Notes: generated by a model not told the origin, from the sequence alone. A stretch of DNA of 64,000 nucleotides from CAVXGU01 sp963761615 (GCA_963761615.1 CAVXGU010000004.1:744001-808000), one strand, 5' to 3'; shown: positions 24,674 to 33,595, numbered from the stretch's first letter. Made by a program: numbers and translations.

Positions 24674-26341
24674 TTACGATGGTTGCTCTTGCTCGAGCGA
24701 ATCGAACTCGAGCTGCTGCGCGTCTTTCCTGACGGCCGCGGCCGCCTCCTCCTCGCCCAGCGCCACGCTGACCGCCCAGTAGAAGATCGCCAGGGAGAAG
24801 GCAATGACGACGACGACGTCCACCCAGTTCGGAAGGATGTTGCGGCCGCCGCCGTAGCGCCCGAGCGCGCCGATGACCACCTGACCGACAAACCACGGAA
24901 GCAGCCAGATGGCGCTTCGCAGCATGCGCGTCGAGGCGGTCCTGGCGCGCACCGCGCCGATCGCGAACAAGCCCAGTCCCACCAGCATGGCGACCGCCAG
25001 CTTCCACGTCGTCTCGAAACCGCCCCAGTAGATGATGAGGTTCGCGCAGCAGAACGCCGCCGGCAGGGCGAGCTTCGGCAGCGGCACGCGATAGGACCGC
25101 GGACGCCGGCCGTCGACCTTCTGCAGCGCCGCCAGCGACACCGGCGCGAAGGCATACATGATGGCCGTCGCCGCCGTGATGACGGAGACGAGCGCGTTCC
25201 AGCTCTTGAATGGCCCGAACGCCAGCGTCCCGACGGCGGCCGCCACGAGAATCGAGACGACGGGGACGCCCCGGCTGTTGGTCGACGCGAGCGCGTCCGG
25301 CATCTCTCGTTCTTCGCCAATGGCGTACGACAGGCGCGCCGAGGTCCCGACGTAGACGACGGCCGTGCCGGCGGGTGAGATCACGGCGTCGACGATGAGC
25401 ACCTTCGCGAGCCAGAGCGACCCCAGGGCGATCGCGAGCGTGTACCACGCGCCGTAGTCGGACGGGTCCGTGCCCAGCGGCCGCGTCCAGCCCCCCGCGA
25501 TGTTGGCCGGCTCGAGCCCGCCGATCATGACGATCTGCAGCGCCGCGTACAGCACCGCGCCGATGCCCATCGCGGTGAGGATCGCGCGGGCGAGATCCTT
25601 CTTCGGGTTGCGCGCCTCGCCGGCGAGCTGGGCGGCCTGCTCGAACCCCTGCAGCGCGAAGACGACGCCGCCGGTCAGCGCCGCGAACACGCCGTGGACG
25701 CCGAACGGCATGAAGCCGCCGCCGGCGTGAAAGTTGGCCGGGTTGAACTGCAGATAGGCCACGACGGCGATCGCAAGGACGGGCACGGCGGTCTTCCAGA
25801 TGACGACGACGACGTTGCTGTCGGAGAGGAACTTCGCGCCCGCCAGGTTCATCGCCGTGAAGAGGATCATCAGGACCACGGCGACGACGAGGCCGGGGCC
25901 GTCGAGCAGGCCGGCGCTCGGGCCCACCTTGTTGATCATGCTGAAGTGCACGTTCACCCAGCCGACGCTGTTGACGTAGGTGATGGCCGCGAGCACTTCG
26001 ACTGGCGCGATGAACACGGCCTGCAGCCACGAGGCCCAGCCGGCGGTGAACCCCGCGATCGGACCGTGCGAGTAGTACGGAAACCTCGCGCCGGCGCCAG
26101 CAACCGGATAGGTGGCGCCCAGTTCGGCGTAGACCAGCGCGAGCAACGTGAGCATGGCGCCCGCAAGCAGCCACGAGAGGACCGACGCCGGGCCGGCGAC
26201 CTCCGCTGCGTTCAGGGCGCCGAGCAGCCAGCCCGAGCCGATGATCGACCCGAGCGACACGAACATCAGGCCGTAAAAGCCGACGTCGCGCCGGAGGCGG
26301 CCGGCGGTGCCGACTGCGTGCTCGTTGTTGGGGGGGCTCAT
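24674..26341 (-). CDS. APC-family amino-acid permease
   Basis: A 555-residue polytopic transporter of the amino acid-polyamine-organocation (APC) superfamily with about 12-14 helices. TM1 carries the family signature FVSLGSIIGSGWLLGALNAAEVAGPASVLSWL (the GSG motif that binds the substrate backbone). Other family blocks are YAELGATYPVAGAGARFPYYSHGPIAGF in TM2-3 and FALQGFEQAAQLAGEARNPKKDLARAI in TM6-7. Two extra C-terminal helices end in an acidic tail (EEEAAAAVRKDAQQLEFDSLEQEQPS). Substrate specificity is not predictable. It is a single gene, convergent with the cupin gene. Confidence 0.88.
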   Translation of the reverse strand: MSPPNNEHAVGTAGRLRRDVGFYGLMFVSLGSIIGSGWLLGALNAAEVAGPASVLSWLLAGAMLTLLALVYAELGATYPVAGAGARFPYYSHGPIAGFTAGWASWLQAVFIAPVEVLAAITYVNSVGWVNVHFSMINKVGPSAGLLDGPGLVVAVVLMILFTAMNLAGAKFLSDSNVVVVIWKTAVPVLAIAVVAYLQFNPANFHAGGGFMPFGVHGVFAALTGGVVFALQGFEQAAQLAGEARNPKKDLARAILTAMGIGAVLYAALQIVMIGGLEPANIAGGWTRPLGTDPSDYGAWYTLAIALGSLWLAKVLIVDAVISPAGTAVVYVGTSARLSYAIGEEREMPDALASTNSRGVPVVSILVAAAVGTLAFGPFKSWNALVSVITAATAIMYAFAPVSLAALQKVDGRRPRSYRVPLPKLALPAAFCCANLIIYWGGFETTWKLAVAMLVGLGLFAIGAVRARTASTRMLRSAIWLLPWFVGQVVIGALGRYGGGRNILPNWVDVVVVIAFSLAIFYWAVSVALGEEEAAAAVRKDAQQLEFDSLEQEQPS

Positions 26342-26468
26342 CCGCGCGTGTGGTCCGCGAACGATACCACGGGCGGTGCCCGGTGGGCGACGTGCTCAAA
26401 CGGACGAGCACTCGCCTGAGTCTGACGCCAGGCGACCGTCGCGAGTCCCCAGGGAATCCGTGAGTACC

Positions 26469-26545
26469 TGGCGCGCCCGGGAGGGCTCGAACCTCCGACC
26501 CCCGGCTTAGAAGGCCGGTGCTCTGTCCAGCTGAGCTACGGGCGC
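26469..26545 (-). tRNA. tRNA-Arg (anticodon UCU), CCA encoded
   Basis: The minus strand folds into a full cloverleaf: 7-bp acceptor GCGCCCG/CGGGCGC, D arm GCTC...GAGC, anticodon arm CCGGC-CTTCTAA-GCCGG with anticodon TCT, and T arm GGAGG-TTCGAGC-CCTCC. A G discriminator and genome-encoded CCA follow (26469-26471). The 5' end at 26545 faces the accessory region. Confidence 0.95.
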
Positions 26546-26789
26546 AAAGGGATGGGAACGGTCAGTGTAGCAAGTCTTTACCGACTTCAGCTTGTTCGGC
26601 ACTGCAAGGAAGCCCCGGGTCTGTCTGGGGCGGTCCCGCAAGACTCTTGCAACGCACGTCGTCGAAACGCTTCGTCGATTCGCGCAATCACAGGCGCCCG
26701 GGCTTCTGCGACATCATCGCACAGGCATTCGGGCGCGTCGGCTCAGTTTGGATGTCATGCGGACGTCGAGAGTTGAAGATGACACCGCA
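26546..26789. other. gene-free stretch with a decayed attC-like half site
   Basis: No gene is supported here. At 26742-26769 the motif GTCGGCTCAGTTTGGATGTC resembles the right half of the attC sites at 31.5 kb and 36.1 kb, which also have GTCGGCTC followed by a GTT/GTC box. No partner left half is clear, so if it is an attC remnant it is degraded. Confidence 0.3.
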
Positions 26790-27338
26790 CTATTCGCAAC
26801 GGTTCAAATCAGTTGCCAGCACTCCGTAGAGAGCGAGATCTTCAAAATGGCCCCATTTTCTGACCGCCTCACGAAGAATCCCTTCGAGCCGCATCCCGAT
26901 CTTTTGCATCACACGCCCGGAAGCAGGATTGCGCGTCAAATGGCGCGCTTGAACGCGGTGCAGTTGCAAGTCGCCGAAGGCGAAAGCCAGAATTGCGCGA
27001 GCGGCTTCGGTGCAATAGCCGCGGTTCCAGCGTGAAACCGATACCCAGTATCCCAATTCGCCGAAGGACGACTGCTTGGCGATGTGCAGACCAATCGCTC
27101 CAATCGGGTCAGTGGTGTCGCACAACGTGATCGCATAAGTGACGCCGCTTCCTTGTTGCCAAGCGGGTGCGTGGCTTGTGATCCACTCAGTCGCGGCGCC
27201 TTCCGGATAGGGATGCGGGATGTGGAGCGTTGTGTCCGCAATCTCGCGCGCTCCAGCGAGCCGCTGCACAGTTGGGGCGTCGGCAAGCTCGAACGGGCGC
27301 AGGACAAGCCGGTTGGTTCGGAGTAACGGCTGTTGCAC
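26790..27338 (-). CDS. GNAT-family acetyltransferase (RimJ/RimL-like)
   Basis: A 182-residue N-acetyltransferase of the RimJ/RimL group: LLRTNRLVLRPFELADAPTVQRLAG at the start, and acetyl-CoA-binding motif RGYCTEAARAILAFAFGDLQLHRVQARHLTRNPASGRVMQKIGMRLEGILRE. Relatives acetylate ribosomal protein N-termini or small amines. The GTG start at 27338 matches the family's N-terminal length. A 59-bp attC-like site lies 54 bases upstream and a decayed half site 21 bases downstream, so it may be an integron cassette gene. Acetyltransferases are frequent cassette cargo. The acceptor is unknown. Confidence 0.85.
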   Translation of the reverse strand: MQQPLLRTNRLVLRPFELADAPTVQRLAGAREIADTTLHIPHPYPEGAATEWITSHAPAWQQGSGVTYAITLCDTTDPIGAIGLHIAKQSSFGELGYWVSVSRWNRGYCTEAARAILAFAFGDLQLHRVQARHLTRNPASGRVMQKIGMRLEGILREAVRKWGHFEDLALYGVLATDLNRCE

Positions 27339-27391
27339 TACGAAGTTCCTTCCGTTGAGCGTCGCCTATCCGCCGCGTCCATGTCCGTCAT

Positions 27392-27450
27392 CGCCAACGA
27401 ATCGTCTGCCAACCGGACATAGAGTCGTCGGCTCCATTCGCTCGTTGGGC
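27392..27450. repeat. 59-bp attC-like site
   Basis: It runs from CGCCAAC (27392-27398) to GTTGGGC (27444-27450). The outer 8 bases on each side pair. The inner arms (GCC... with GTCGGCTCC) pair loosely. The right half, CGTCGGCTCCATTCG, matches the other attC sites. The rest of 27339-27629 shows no gene. Confidence 0.5.
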
Positions 27451-27629
27451 GGCTCTGGTGCTGCGCCCGATCGCGTGACGATCAGCGCGGGCGTCCACGA
27501 GTCAGTGGTTCTGGCTCATGAGCCGAGCGATCTACCCGAAGGGCCCGGTAGATCAGTTCCCGTCGCCAGGCCACGTGACCCGGCTGTTCACTCCGTCGAC
27601 CGCGCAGAGATCCATCGTCGAGCCGTTTG

Positions 27630-29404
27630 CTAGGTGCCGCCGACGTACGTCACGCGCGTCACCGAGTCGTGGACGATCTGGTTGCCGGAGGGCTTCCAGA
27701 CAATCCGCGTCAGCCACCCGGCGATGTTGGACCAGGAGACGACGCGGTCGCCGTGCTCGTCGATCTCGACGCACCAGATCAGGTTGTCGTGGCGCCCCGC
27801 CGAGCCCGTGTTCATGTAGAGCGGCCTGGCCGACGCCGAGTGATCGTTCTCGGGATTCGCGAAGATGTGCCGAGGTTCGTGAGTGTGGCCGATGATCAGG
27901 GTGGGGAGGAACTGGTCTCTGTTCTTGTCGGGTACATTCTTGAATTCGAGCTGGTACTGGCCGCAAAGCGCCACTTCGTCGAGATGCTTCAACTTGGCCA
28001 TCTCGTCTCCGGTCCATATTTCATTGCAGAAGGCGATGAACCCGTCGGCCATCCCGTTGTCGGAGTTACCGCCAGTGGTGCTCTCGAAGTACTCCCATCC
28101 GACCTGGAGCGTCAGAAGGGTCTCGACCAGCGCACGGCTGGCGACCTCCATGAGCACGGGATCGTTAGCCAGGAAGCCTGCGAGGTCGCTGAGGTATAGC
28201 GGACCCGGATAGGGGAGCGCCGTGGAGACGGCGAGGACATTCGGATAAAAGGTGCCGTTGTACCAGCGCCTGGTGTCCGATTGCTTCCAGAAGATTTCGC
28301 CCCCCTGCGTGGTCCAGCCGAGGCATTCCGTATGGACCTCGCCGGCGGACTTGGCCCACGGGATGTCTCCGTGCTGCATGCAGGCGTCGTCGAACTGGTG
28401 CCCGTGAGTCACGATGTGCGTGACTACGTCCCCGTCCATAATCTTGAGCACATCGCACAGCGGAACGTCCGCCGGCGGCACCGTGTCGGTCGACAGGGTG
28501 ACGCGAACGGCCTCCTCGAGAATGGTCTCGCGGCTGTTGGGGATGTAGGTGTCGTGATTGCCGGTGAGGCGGAAGTCACTTCCCTCTCCTGATGAACTCC
28601 CTGGTCTTGGCGTAGAAGGGAGCCATGCGCGTGGAGTTGAGGATGTGCGAGAGGCTGACGAAGCGGGCATCGTAGCGGATGTCGAGGAAGGCGGCCCACT
28701 CCTGGTTTTCGCGAATCGGGAACGTGGCCTTCTTCATCGCGTCGAGCCTCGCCTTGGCGTCGTCGGTGCCCGGCTGGTACATGACGCAGTCCTCGACGTC
28801 GCCGTTTTCGACCAAAACGTAGCCGCCATCCAGGTAGTAGTCGAGAAGCTGGACGTAGAGCGTGTCGAGGGCGTGGTCCAGGAAGTAGTTCGGCAGGACG
28901 TTGCAATCGTTCCGGTAGTTCGTGATGTGGAAGTCGGAGAAGATGACGAACTTCGTGTCATGGCTGGCCTTCACTCGCTGGAACGTCACCGGAGGGTTCC
29001 GAAGGTCCTTGTTGCTGGCGAGTGTGGCGATGTGCCCATAGGCTCGGTTGAGGTCGTTCCGGATGGCCCTGGTCTGGCCCTTGAGGAAATCGCGGGCGGC
29101 GGAGTCCAGAATCCCAGAGCGTCTTGAACGCCTCCTGGAGGGACTCGAGCAGGTCGTACTTGGAGCCGATCTCGAGCAGCGCGGTCCGTTCGAGCATCAG
29201 GGTGTTGAGACCGTGGTCGAGGAAGCGGCTCTTGAAATCGAGAAAGTTCTGCTCGGCGACTCGTGCCCGGATGGCGTGCAGGAACGAGCCCTTGACGTCG
29301 CGGAAGAGGGTTTTTCGAGCGACATCGATGGGGACATCCCCGAGCCTGAAGGGGGCGGAGAGCTTTCCCCAGGGCTTGACGTCATTCTGGATGCTGAATG
29401 GCAT
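27630..29404 (-). CDS. metallophosphoesterase (two frameshifts)
   Basis: A calcineurin-like phosphoesterase of about 590 residues split by two frame breaks. From 29404 the N-terminal part reads MPFSIQNDVKPWGKLSAPFR and runs to about 29113. The middle part holds FSDFHI (motif 1) and NGDVEDC (GD-x-x-D motif 2). After a break at about 28580 come GNHDTYI (motif 3), THGHQFD and GHTHEPRH (motifs 4-5). All metal ligands of the fold survive, so one-base errors or recent inactivation are more likely than old decay. The 31-residue repeat protein is 8 bases upstream. The substrate may be a phosphodiester or phosphoprotein; no more can be said. Confidence 0.72.
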
Positions 29405-29412
29405 GGCGGCGC

Positions 29413-30816
29413 CTACTGCGGCTTGACGAGAACCGGGATCAACGCGGTGCCCGAAGCCAGCGGCTGGAGCGCCTTGCCGATCACGCTACCGAGGGCGCGT
29501 GAGCGATCGAGCACGGGCATGGCGAAGCCCCGCCTGGAACTCGTGGTCAGCAGGTCGCCGACCTTCACCGGTGCGGCCTCCGCATCGACCCAACAGTAGG
29601 TCTTTCCGGCCAGGGCGACGGGCACGCGATTCTCGCCCCCCTTCCGATCGAGGACGATGCCGGGCTGGTATCGACCCGCGCCTGCGATCACCCCGGCGAG
29701 GCAACCGTCGTACGGCCTTTCACAGGGCATCACGCGGCCGTCGGCATCCAGCACCGCCACCACTCCGGGCGTCAGGTGCGGAACCTGTTCCGGAGCGGCG
29801 TCGAACTCCTCCGCCACGTCGCCGTTGAAGAAGGTGATGTCTCCATCGCCGCCGCCGATCTTGATCGTCATGATGCCGTTGTGGTTGAAGAGGACGATTT
29901 CACCGTGCACACCAGTATCTTCCGGAGTCTTTCCGTCCTTCACCCCCGGGACTCCCATCGTCAGTTTCGCGTTGGACCCGTCCATCTGGACCGCCGCGGC
30001 GCCGCGTGCGGTGTGCAGTTCGATGCCTCCGTCGAGACCGTTGCCACCGAGGATCAGGGCGGCGCCGGACGCACCGAGGCTGACCGTTTCACTGCCGTCG
30101 GCCGTCCTGAGCACGACGTCGCCGCTGACGCCGTTGCCGCCCATCGTGAGCTGGCCGGTGTTGGCCTCGAGCGTGACGGCGTCCTTGCCCCCGGCCGTCT
30201 TCAGCGTGAGCTGACCTTTCTGGCCGGATCCGCCGAGGATCGCGTTGCCAGAGGCGGAGTGGAAGATCATCGTCTCGTTGCCCTGAGCGTCGGTCAGGGT
30301 GAGGTCGCCATTCTTCCCCTTGCCCCCAACCGTCACGGCCGCCGCCTGGCCGTCGAGGCTGATGGTCTTGTTCCCCTGATCGTCGGTGACGTCGACACGG
30401 CCCGCCCGACCGTCACCGCCGACGGTGACATCCGCCGTGGCCCCGTCGAGCACGATGGACTGGACCCCGGTGCTGGTGCTCAGCGCGATGTAGCCGCCCG
30501 TGGCTGGCGTGACGGGAGACGCACCAACGGCAGATCTCGGGACAGATCCGGAATTGGCCCATGCCAGCGGACTGACGGCGGCGAGCGTCAGTGTCCGAAT
30601 GCCGGCTTTGTTCGTGAGGGTGATGCTCCCCGAGGAGACGTCCTTTCCACCGAAGACCGCCGCGCCGTTCGTGCCACTGAGAAGAATGCTCTGCGCCGGG
30701 CCTGCGCCCTGTTCGACGACGAGCACACCATTCAGCCCGGCTGAGCCGAGCGTGAGCGTGGCAGTGCCGGCCGCGGCGTCCTCCTTGTAGATCCTTTCGA
30801 TCGCCGGATTCGACAT
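29413..30816 (-). CDS. repeat protein with five exact 31-residue repeats and an intramolecular chaperone-like C-terminus
   Basis: A 467-residue protein with no signal peptide. Residues 133-287 are five consecutive repeats of exactly 31 residues, each opening with GG-x-G and containing a pattern like DLTLTDAQGNETM; degenerate copies precede them. This predicts a parallel beta-helix or beta-solenoid. The last 130 residues (GVVAVLDADGRVMPCERPYDGCLAGVIAGAG, then YCWVDAEAAPVKVGDLLTTS, GSVIGKALQPLASGTALIPVLV) resemble the peptidase-G2-like tail seen in phage tail-spike and environmental repeat proteins. ATG 30816 has TTGGAGG five bases upstream. It probably works with the adjacent phosphoesterase. 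Confidence 0.72.
   Translation of the reverse strand: MSNPAIERIYKEDAAAGTATLTLGSAGLNGVLVVEQGAGPAQSILLSGTNGAAVFGGKDVSSGSITLTNKAGIRTLTLAAVSPLAWANSGSVPRSAVGASPVTPATGGYIALSTSTGVQSIVLDGATADVTVGGDGRAGRVDVTDDQGNKTISLDGQAAAVTVGGKGKNGDLTLTDAQGNETMIFHSASGNAILGGSGQKGQLTLKTAGGKDAVTLEANTGQLTMGGNGVSGDVVLRTADGSETVSLGASGAALILGGNGLDGGIELHTARGAAAVQMDGSNAKLTMGVPGVKDGKTPEDTGVHGEIVLFNHNGIMTIKIGGGDGDITFFNGDVAEEFDAAPEQVPHLTPGVVAVLDADGRVMPCERPYDGCLAGVIAGAGRYQPGIVLDRKGGENRVPVALAGKTYCWVDAEAAPVKVGDLLTTSSRRGFAMPVLDRSRALGSVIGKALQPLASGTALIPVLVKPQ
29956..30420. repeat. five tandem 93-bp coding repeats
   Basis: They encode the five 31-residue units of the solenoid protein (residues 133-287). Each unit begins with a GG-x-G codon run. 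The units differ in sequence, so they keep length rather than DNA identity, which indicates selection on the protein fold. Confidence 0.7.
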
Positions 30817-30868
30817 GGTGGCCTCCAATTGGACGGTACGAGCTCACGTTGATGACGCTGGAGACAGG

Positions 30869-31297
30869 CTACACGCTGCCCGACTCTCGGCTTGGATTGT
30901 TCAGGAACTGCAGCAGATCGGTCTGATGTCCGACAACCTTCCAGCCGTCGTCCTCCTTGCGGAACACGGTTGACGCCCGGATATCGACCGTTTCCGTCTT
31001 GCCGTCGACGACGTTCTCGCCGCTCTCGATGCAAGTGACCACGGCGAGGTCTGCGCCCACGATCGTGTGGACCTGACGCGGAGTGACGCGTCCCCCCAGC
31101 TTCTTTGCGGTCTGGGCGTCCCATTCCTGCTCGATGTCTCCCCATCCGACCAGGTAGCGACCGTTCGGTCCCATGTACGTGATGTCCGGGGCGCGAGACC
31201 AGGCGTCTTTCATCGGGCGGCCGTCCCCCGTGAACATCGTGTTGAGCGCGGCGTAGAAGCGTGCCGTTGCCGTCGCAACAGCCTGTTCGTTGGTCAT
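30869..31297 (-). CDS. NTF2-like (SnoaL/DUF4440-type) protein
   Basis: A 142-residue cone-shaped NTF2-like fold: MTNEQAVATATARFYAALNTMFTGDGRPMKDAWSRAPDITYMGPNGRYLVGWGDI, then VHTIVGADLAVVTCIESGENV and ASTVFRKEDDGWKVVGHQTD. This fold acts as an isomerase, dehydratase or ligand carrier, and also as an inert binding domain. ATG 31297 follows a GGAGGG site. It may be the first gene of a minus-strand group with the repeat protein (52-base gap). It carries no visible metal or acid-base triad that would define activity. Confidence 0.75.
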   Translation of the reverse strand: MTNEQAVATATARFYAALNTMFTGDGRPMKDAWSRAPDITYMGPNGRYLVGWGDIEQEWDAQTAKKLGGRVTPRQVHTIVGADLAVVTCIESGENVVDGKTETVDIRASTVFRKEDDGWKVVGHQTDLLQFLNNPSRESGSV

Positions 31298-31480
31298 CGG
31301 CCATCCCTCCGTGTCGAAGTCCATCCTGAATGCGCCATTGGGATCGTCATAGCCGCCCGCCCTTTTCCAGGCCGGCCCCACCGTCGAAACCCGCGGTTTC
31401 CAGCTGAACTCCCCAGGTCACGGCACCGCCGATGCCAGTGACGCTCAGCACGTAGTCTGTGTGGCCTTCATGATTAAGTA

Positions 31481-31566
31481 GCCCTGACGCGCCAAATCAG
31501 CCGCGCGCGATGGCGACAGAGTGGCACGAGACGAGTGGCACGTCGGCTCCATTTGGATGTCAGGCC
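31481..31566. repeat. variant attC site (GAC/GTC core)
   Basis: It runs from GCCCTGAC to GTCAGGCC. The arms CAAATCAGCCG and CGTCGGCTCCATTTG pair as in other attC sites, including the shared GTCGGCTCC, but the invariant AAC/GTT triplets are changed to GAC/GTC on both sides. The change is complementary, so the fold is kept. The stretch 31298-31769 holds no other supported feature. Confidence 0.6.
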
Positions 31567-31769
31567 GTCTTCACGTTCATTCGGTAGCGTCGCACTACGT
31601 CGCCTCGTTTGGGCATGAACTCCTCCGAAACAACGATGCCAGCGATGCGAGGACAGTCCGAATCGAGGCGTCGTTGGTACTTCCACACATGAGCCACGCC
31701 TCGAGGCCCCCGAGAACCAGAGCCCGATCGGGGATGTGCCGAATGAGCTCACTCCCACCCACTGTTCTG

Positions 31770-32249
31770 CTAGCGCGCGGCTACCCAGCGAACCCCGACG
31801 TCGGCGGCCGAGCGGACGCGGTCGATCAGTTGCGCTCCATGATGTTGGATGTGGCGGATATTGACGATCTGGTGCTCCAGCTTCGACATGCGATACCAAC
31901 TGAAGCCACTCTCGGCACGGTCGAGATCCATCGCCTCCACGGCGTCATCAACCATCCGGTCGCAGAACTCCCAGTCCTCGAGCACCTGCGCTTTCGTGTA
32001 CGGCTCACCGCTGATGCCGTCGCCTTCGCCGCGATGCTGTTCCCACACGCTGAACGCAGCTTCGTCGTGCTGGAGATACAAATGTGCGAAGAACAGCGTG
32101 TGATACGACAGCTGCCAGAACGCATTCTTGTGGTCGGTGCTCACCCACTCCTCCGGCGGGCAGCGCTCGACGGCTTCGCGGAGCATCGCCAGCGACGCAT
32201 GATACTGGCTCTTCAACACGGATCGGAGCATCGGCTGCGTGTCGCTCAT
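31770..32249 (-). CDS. DinB-superfamily protein
   Basis: A 159-residue DinB-like four-helix-bundle protein: MLRSVLKSQYHASLAMLREAVERCPPEEW, then NAFWQLSYHTLFFAHLYL (first metal His pair), and KLEHQIVNIRHIQHHGAQLIDRVR (C-terminal His block). The three-His metal site is therefore complete. Family members include thiol-S-transferases and DNA-damage-induced proteins of unknown activity. It lies between the secreted-protein gene at 32304 and the variant attC at 31481, so it is probably a second ORF of the same cassette. Confidence 0.83.
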   Translation of the reverse strand: MSDTQPMLRSVLKSQYHASLAMLREAVERCPPEEWVSTDHKNAFWQLSYHTLFFAHLYLQHDEAAFSVWEQHRGEGDGISGEPYTKAQVLEDWEFCDRMVDDAVEAMDLDRAESGFSWYRMSKLEHQIVNIRHIQHHGAQLIDRVRSAADVGVRWVAAR

Positions 32250-32303
32250 CGGCTTCGATTGTCCCTCTATGGCCGCAAATCGCGATCATCGGATCGACCA
32301 TTC

Positions 32304-32936
32304 TCATTTACACACTTCCCACGAGCCGCCCTTGTTCCAGTTCCGGCACATGCGCGGCTCCCGGCCGCGTGCCACTGCCGCACAACTGCCTCCCTGACGA
32401 TGAGGATCGAAGAACCCGGGTCGATCGGCCTGTGGCAGTTGTGCCATTGGGTCTGGTTCCACCGATATTGCTAACTCGAACGCCGACGGCAGGCCCCGCC
32501 GATCGATCTGGATGTCCTGAGCCTCCAGTACCAGCTTGAACCCGCGGAGTCGAAACGATCGCTGGACGCCGAATTCAGGATATCGGGCACACTCGCCGAC
32601 GAGATCCTCCAGTTGGAATTGCCCGCGGCTGAACCATGCTGCCGAGTCGTCCTCAGACAGCAGGCTGTCCTCACTGGCCGTGGTGCCTTCAGCCAACGTA
32701 CACATCAGAGGTGGCACCCAGTTCCCTTCCAGCGTCTCCAAGTAAGCCTCTGACCCTCCGCGACAGGCGAAGTGATAGAGCTCCTTGCCCGCCATGTCTT
32801 TGATGGGCACATCGATCGCTATCTTAGTGGAACGGAGATCGACGGAGGTGCGAGTGCCAACCGGCAGCACGGCCGGCCACGAAGCACCCGCGATCTGCGC
32901 GAGAAACGCCAAGACGAGCGCCCAAGTCGACAACAA
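32304..32936 (-). CDS. secreted protein of unknown function (cassette gene)
   Basis: A 210-residue exported protein with signal peptide MLSTWALVLAFLAQIAGASWP. I recognise no family. It has seven Cys or so, including a terminal MCRNWNKGGSWEVCK pair, so disulfides are likely. A central segment, FQLEDLVGECARYPEFGVQRSFRLRGFKLVLEAQDIQI, resembles the beta sandwich of small secreted domains. The start lies 25 bases after the attC at 32961-33033, the cassette geometry expected. It is the first ORF of a two-gene cassette with the DinB gene. Confidence 0.65.
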   Translation of the reverse strand: MLSTWALVLAFLAQIAGASWPAVLPVGTRTSVDLRSTKIAIDVPIKDMAGKELYHFACRGGSEAYLETLEGNWVPPLMCTLAEGTTASEDSLLSEDDSAAWFSRGQFQLEDLVGECARYPEFGVQRSFRLRGFKLVLEAQDIQIDRRGLPSAFELAISVEPDPMAQLPQADRPGFFDPHRQGGSCAAVARGREPRMCRNWNKGGSWEVCK

Positions 32937-32960
32937 TTGGTTACCGCTTGATCTTTGCCG

Positions 32961-33033
32961 GCCTAACGTGCCGCTTCAGCCGCGGCGGCTCATCATCGCG
33001 CCAGCCGCCGTCGGCCGCAAGCGGATGTTGGGC
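32961..33033. repeat. integron attC site (73 bp)
   Basis: GCCTAAC (32961-32967) and GTTGGGC (33027-33033) are the R boxes. The inner arms CCGCTTCAGCCG and CGGCCGCAAGCGG pair with extra unpaired bases on one side. It shares most positions with the sites at 33596 and 34357. It ends the toxin-antitoxin cassette. Confidence 0.9.
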
Positions 33034-33039
33034 CGTCAG

Positions 33040-33330
33040 TCATGTCCGTCCGACCCAATACTCAGGGCGTCGCTTGAGATTCATGATGGCGAGGATCCGA
33101 AGCTCATCGCCGCGGATGGAGTAGAGAAGCGCGTAAGGGAATCGCTGACAGAGGCGACGCCGGATTGTACCGAGCACGACAGGGCCAGCCTCGGGGTGCT
33201 CAACGATGGCATCGCTACAACGACGAATTTCAGTCAGGAAAGCCGATCCGAGTCCTTGCTCTTCGTGTTCGTAGTACCGGGCGGCGTCATTGAGTTCGCG
33301 CTCAGCCAACTCGTTGAACGTAACCCGCAC
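33040..33330 (-). CDS. RelE/ParE-family toxin
   Basis: A 96-residue toxin of the RelE/ParE superfamily: MRVTFNELAERELNDAARYYEHEEQGLGSAFLTEIRRCSDAIVEHPEAGP, then RRRLCQRFPYALLYSIRGDELRILAIMNLKRRPEYW. These toxins are either mRNA endonucleases or gyrase poisons; the C-terminal LKRRPEYW is typical of the ParE-like set. GTG start 3 bases after the antitoxin stop; the pair sits in one integron cassette, where such modules help to stabilise arrays. The stop is 6 bases before the attC. Confidence 0.9.
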   Translation of the reverse strand: MRVTFNELAERELNDAARYYEHEEQGLGSAFLTEIRRCSDAIVEHPEAGPVVLGTIRRRLCQRFPYALLYSIRGDELRILAIMNLKRRPEYWVGRT

Positions 33331-33333
33331 AGC

Positions 33334-33555
33334 TCAGATCCGAGCTTTGGCGTCCTGAAAGACCTCGTCCGCCGGACGGCTCGACAGCCCGCCGGAATCG
33401 AGCGCCTCGGACCGCCGCTGCGCCTCCTCGGCCCAGAGTCTCGCGTTTTCCTCTGCGGACAGCGCCTCCAAGCTATCGAGCAGCCTGCCTGCCAGCCGAG
33501 CTCGCCCCTTCGGATCGAGCTTCAACGCCGCTGCCTCGATGTCTTCCAGCTTCAT
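33334..33555 (-). CDS. antitoxin of the addiction-module (TIGR02574) type
   Basis: A 73-residue acidic antitoxin: EDIEAAALKLDPKGRARLAGRLLDSLEALSAEENARLWAEEAQRRSEALDSG, matching the putative addiction-module component family. It pairs with the ParE-type toxin downstream (3-base gap), the usual antitoxin-first order. The start lies 41 bases inside the cassette boundary. The N-terminus provides DNA binding and the C-terminal helix wraps the toxin, by analogy with the family. Confidence 0.9.
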   Translation of the reverse strand: MKLEDIEAAALKLDPKGRARLAGRLLDSLEALSAEENARLWAEEAQRRSEALDSGGLSSRPADEVFQDAKARI

Positions 33556-33595
33556 GATTGAATTCTACGCTCGATCAGTCCCGATTGTCTGATCG

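Noticed and set aside
26469..26545. tRNA-Arg as the integration site of an island
   Set aside because: The accessory region faces the 5' end of the tRNA, there is no repeat of the tRNA 3' end at the right side near 38.6-39 kb, and no integrase is present. The array borders look like integron borders instead.
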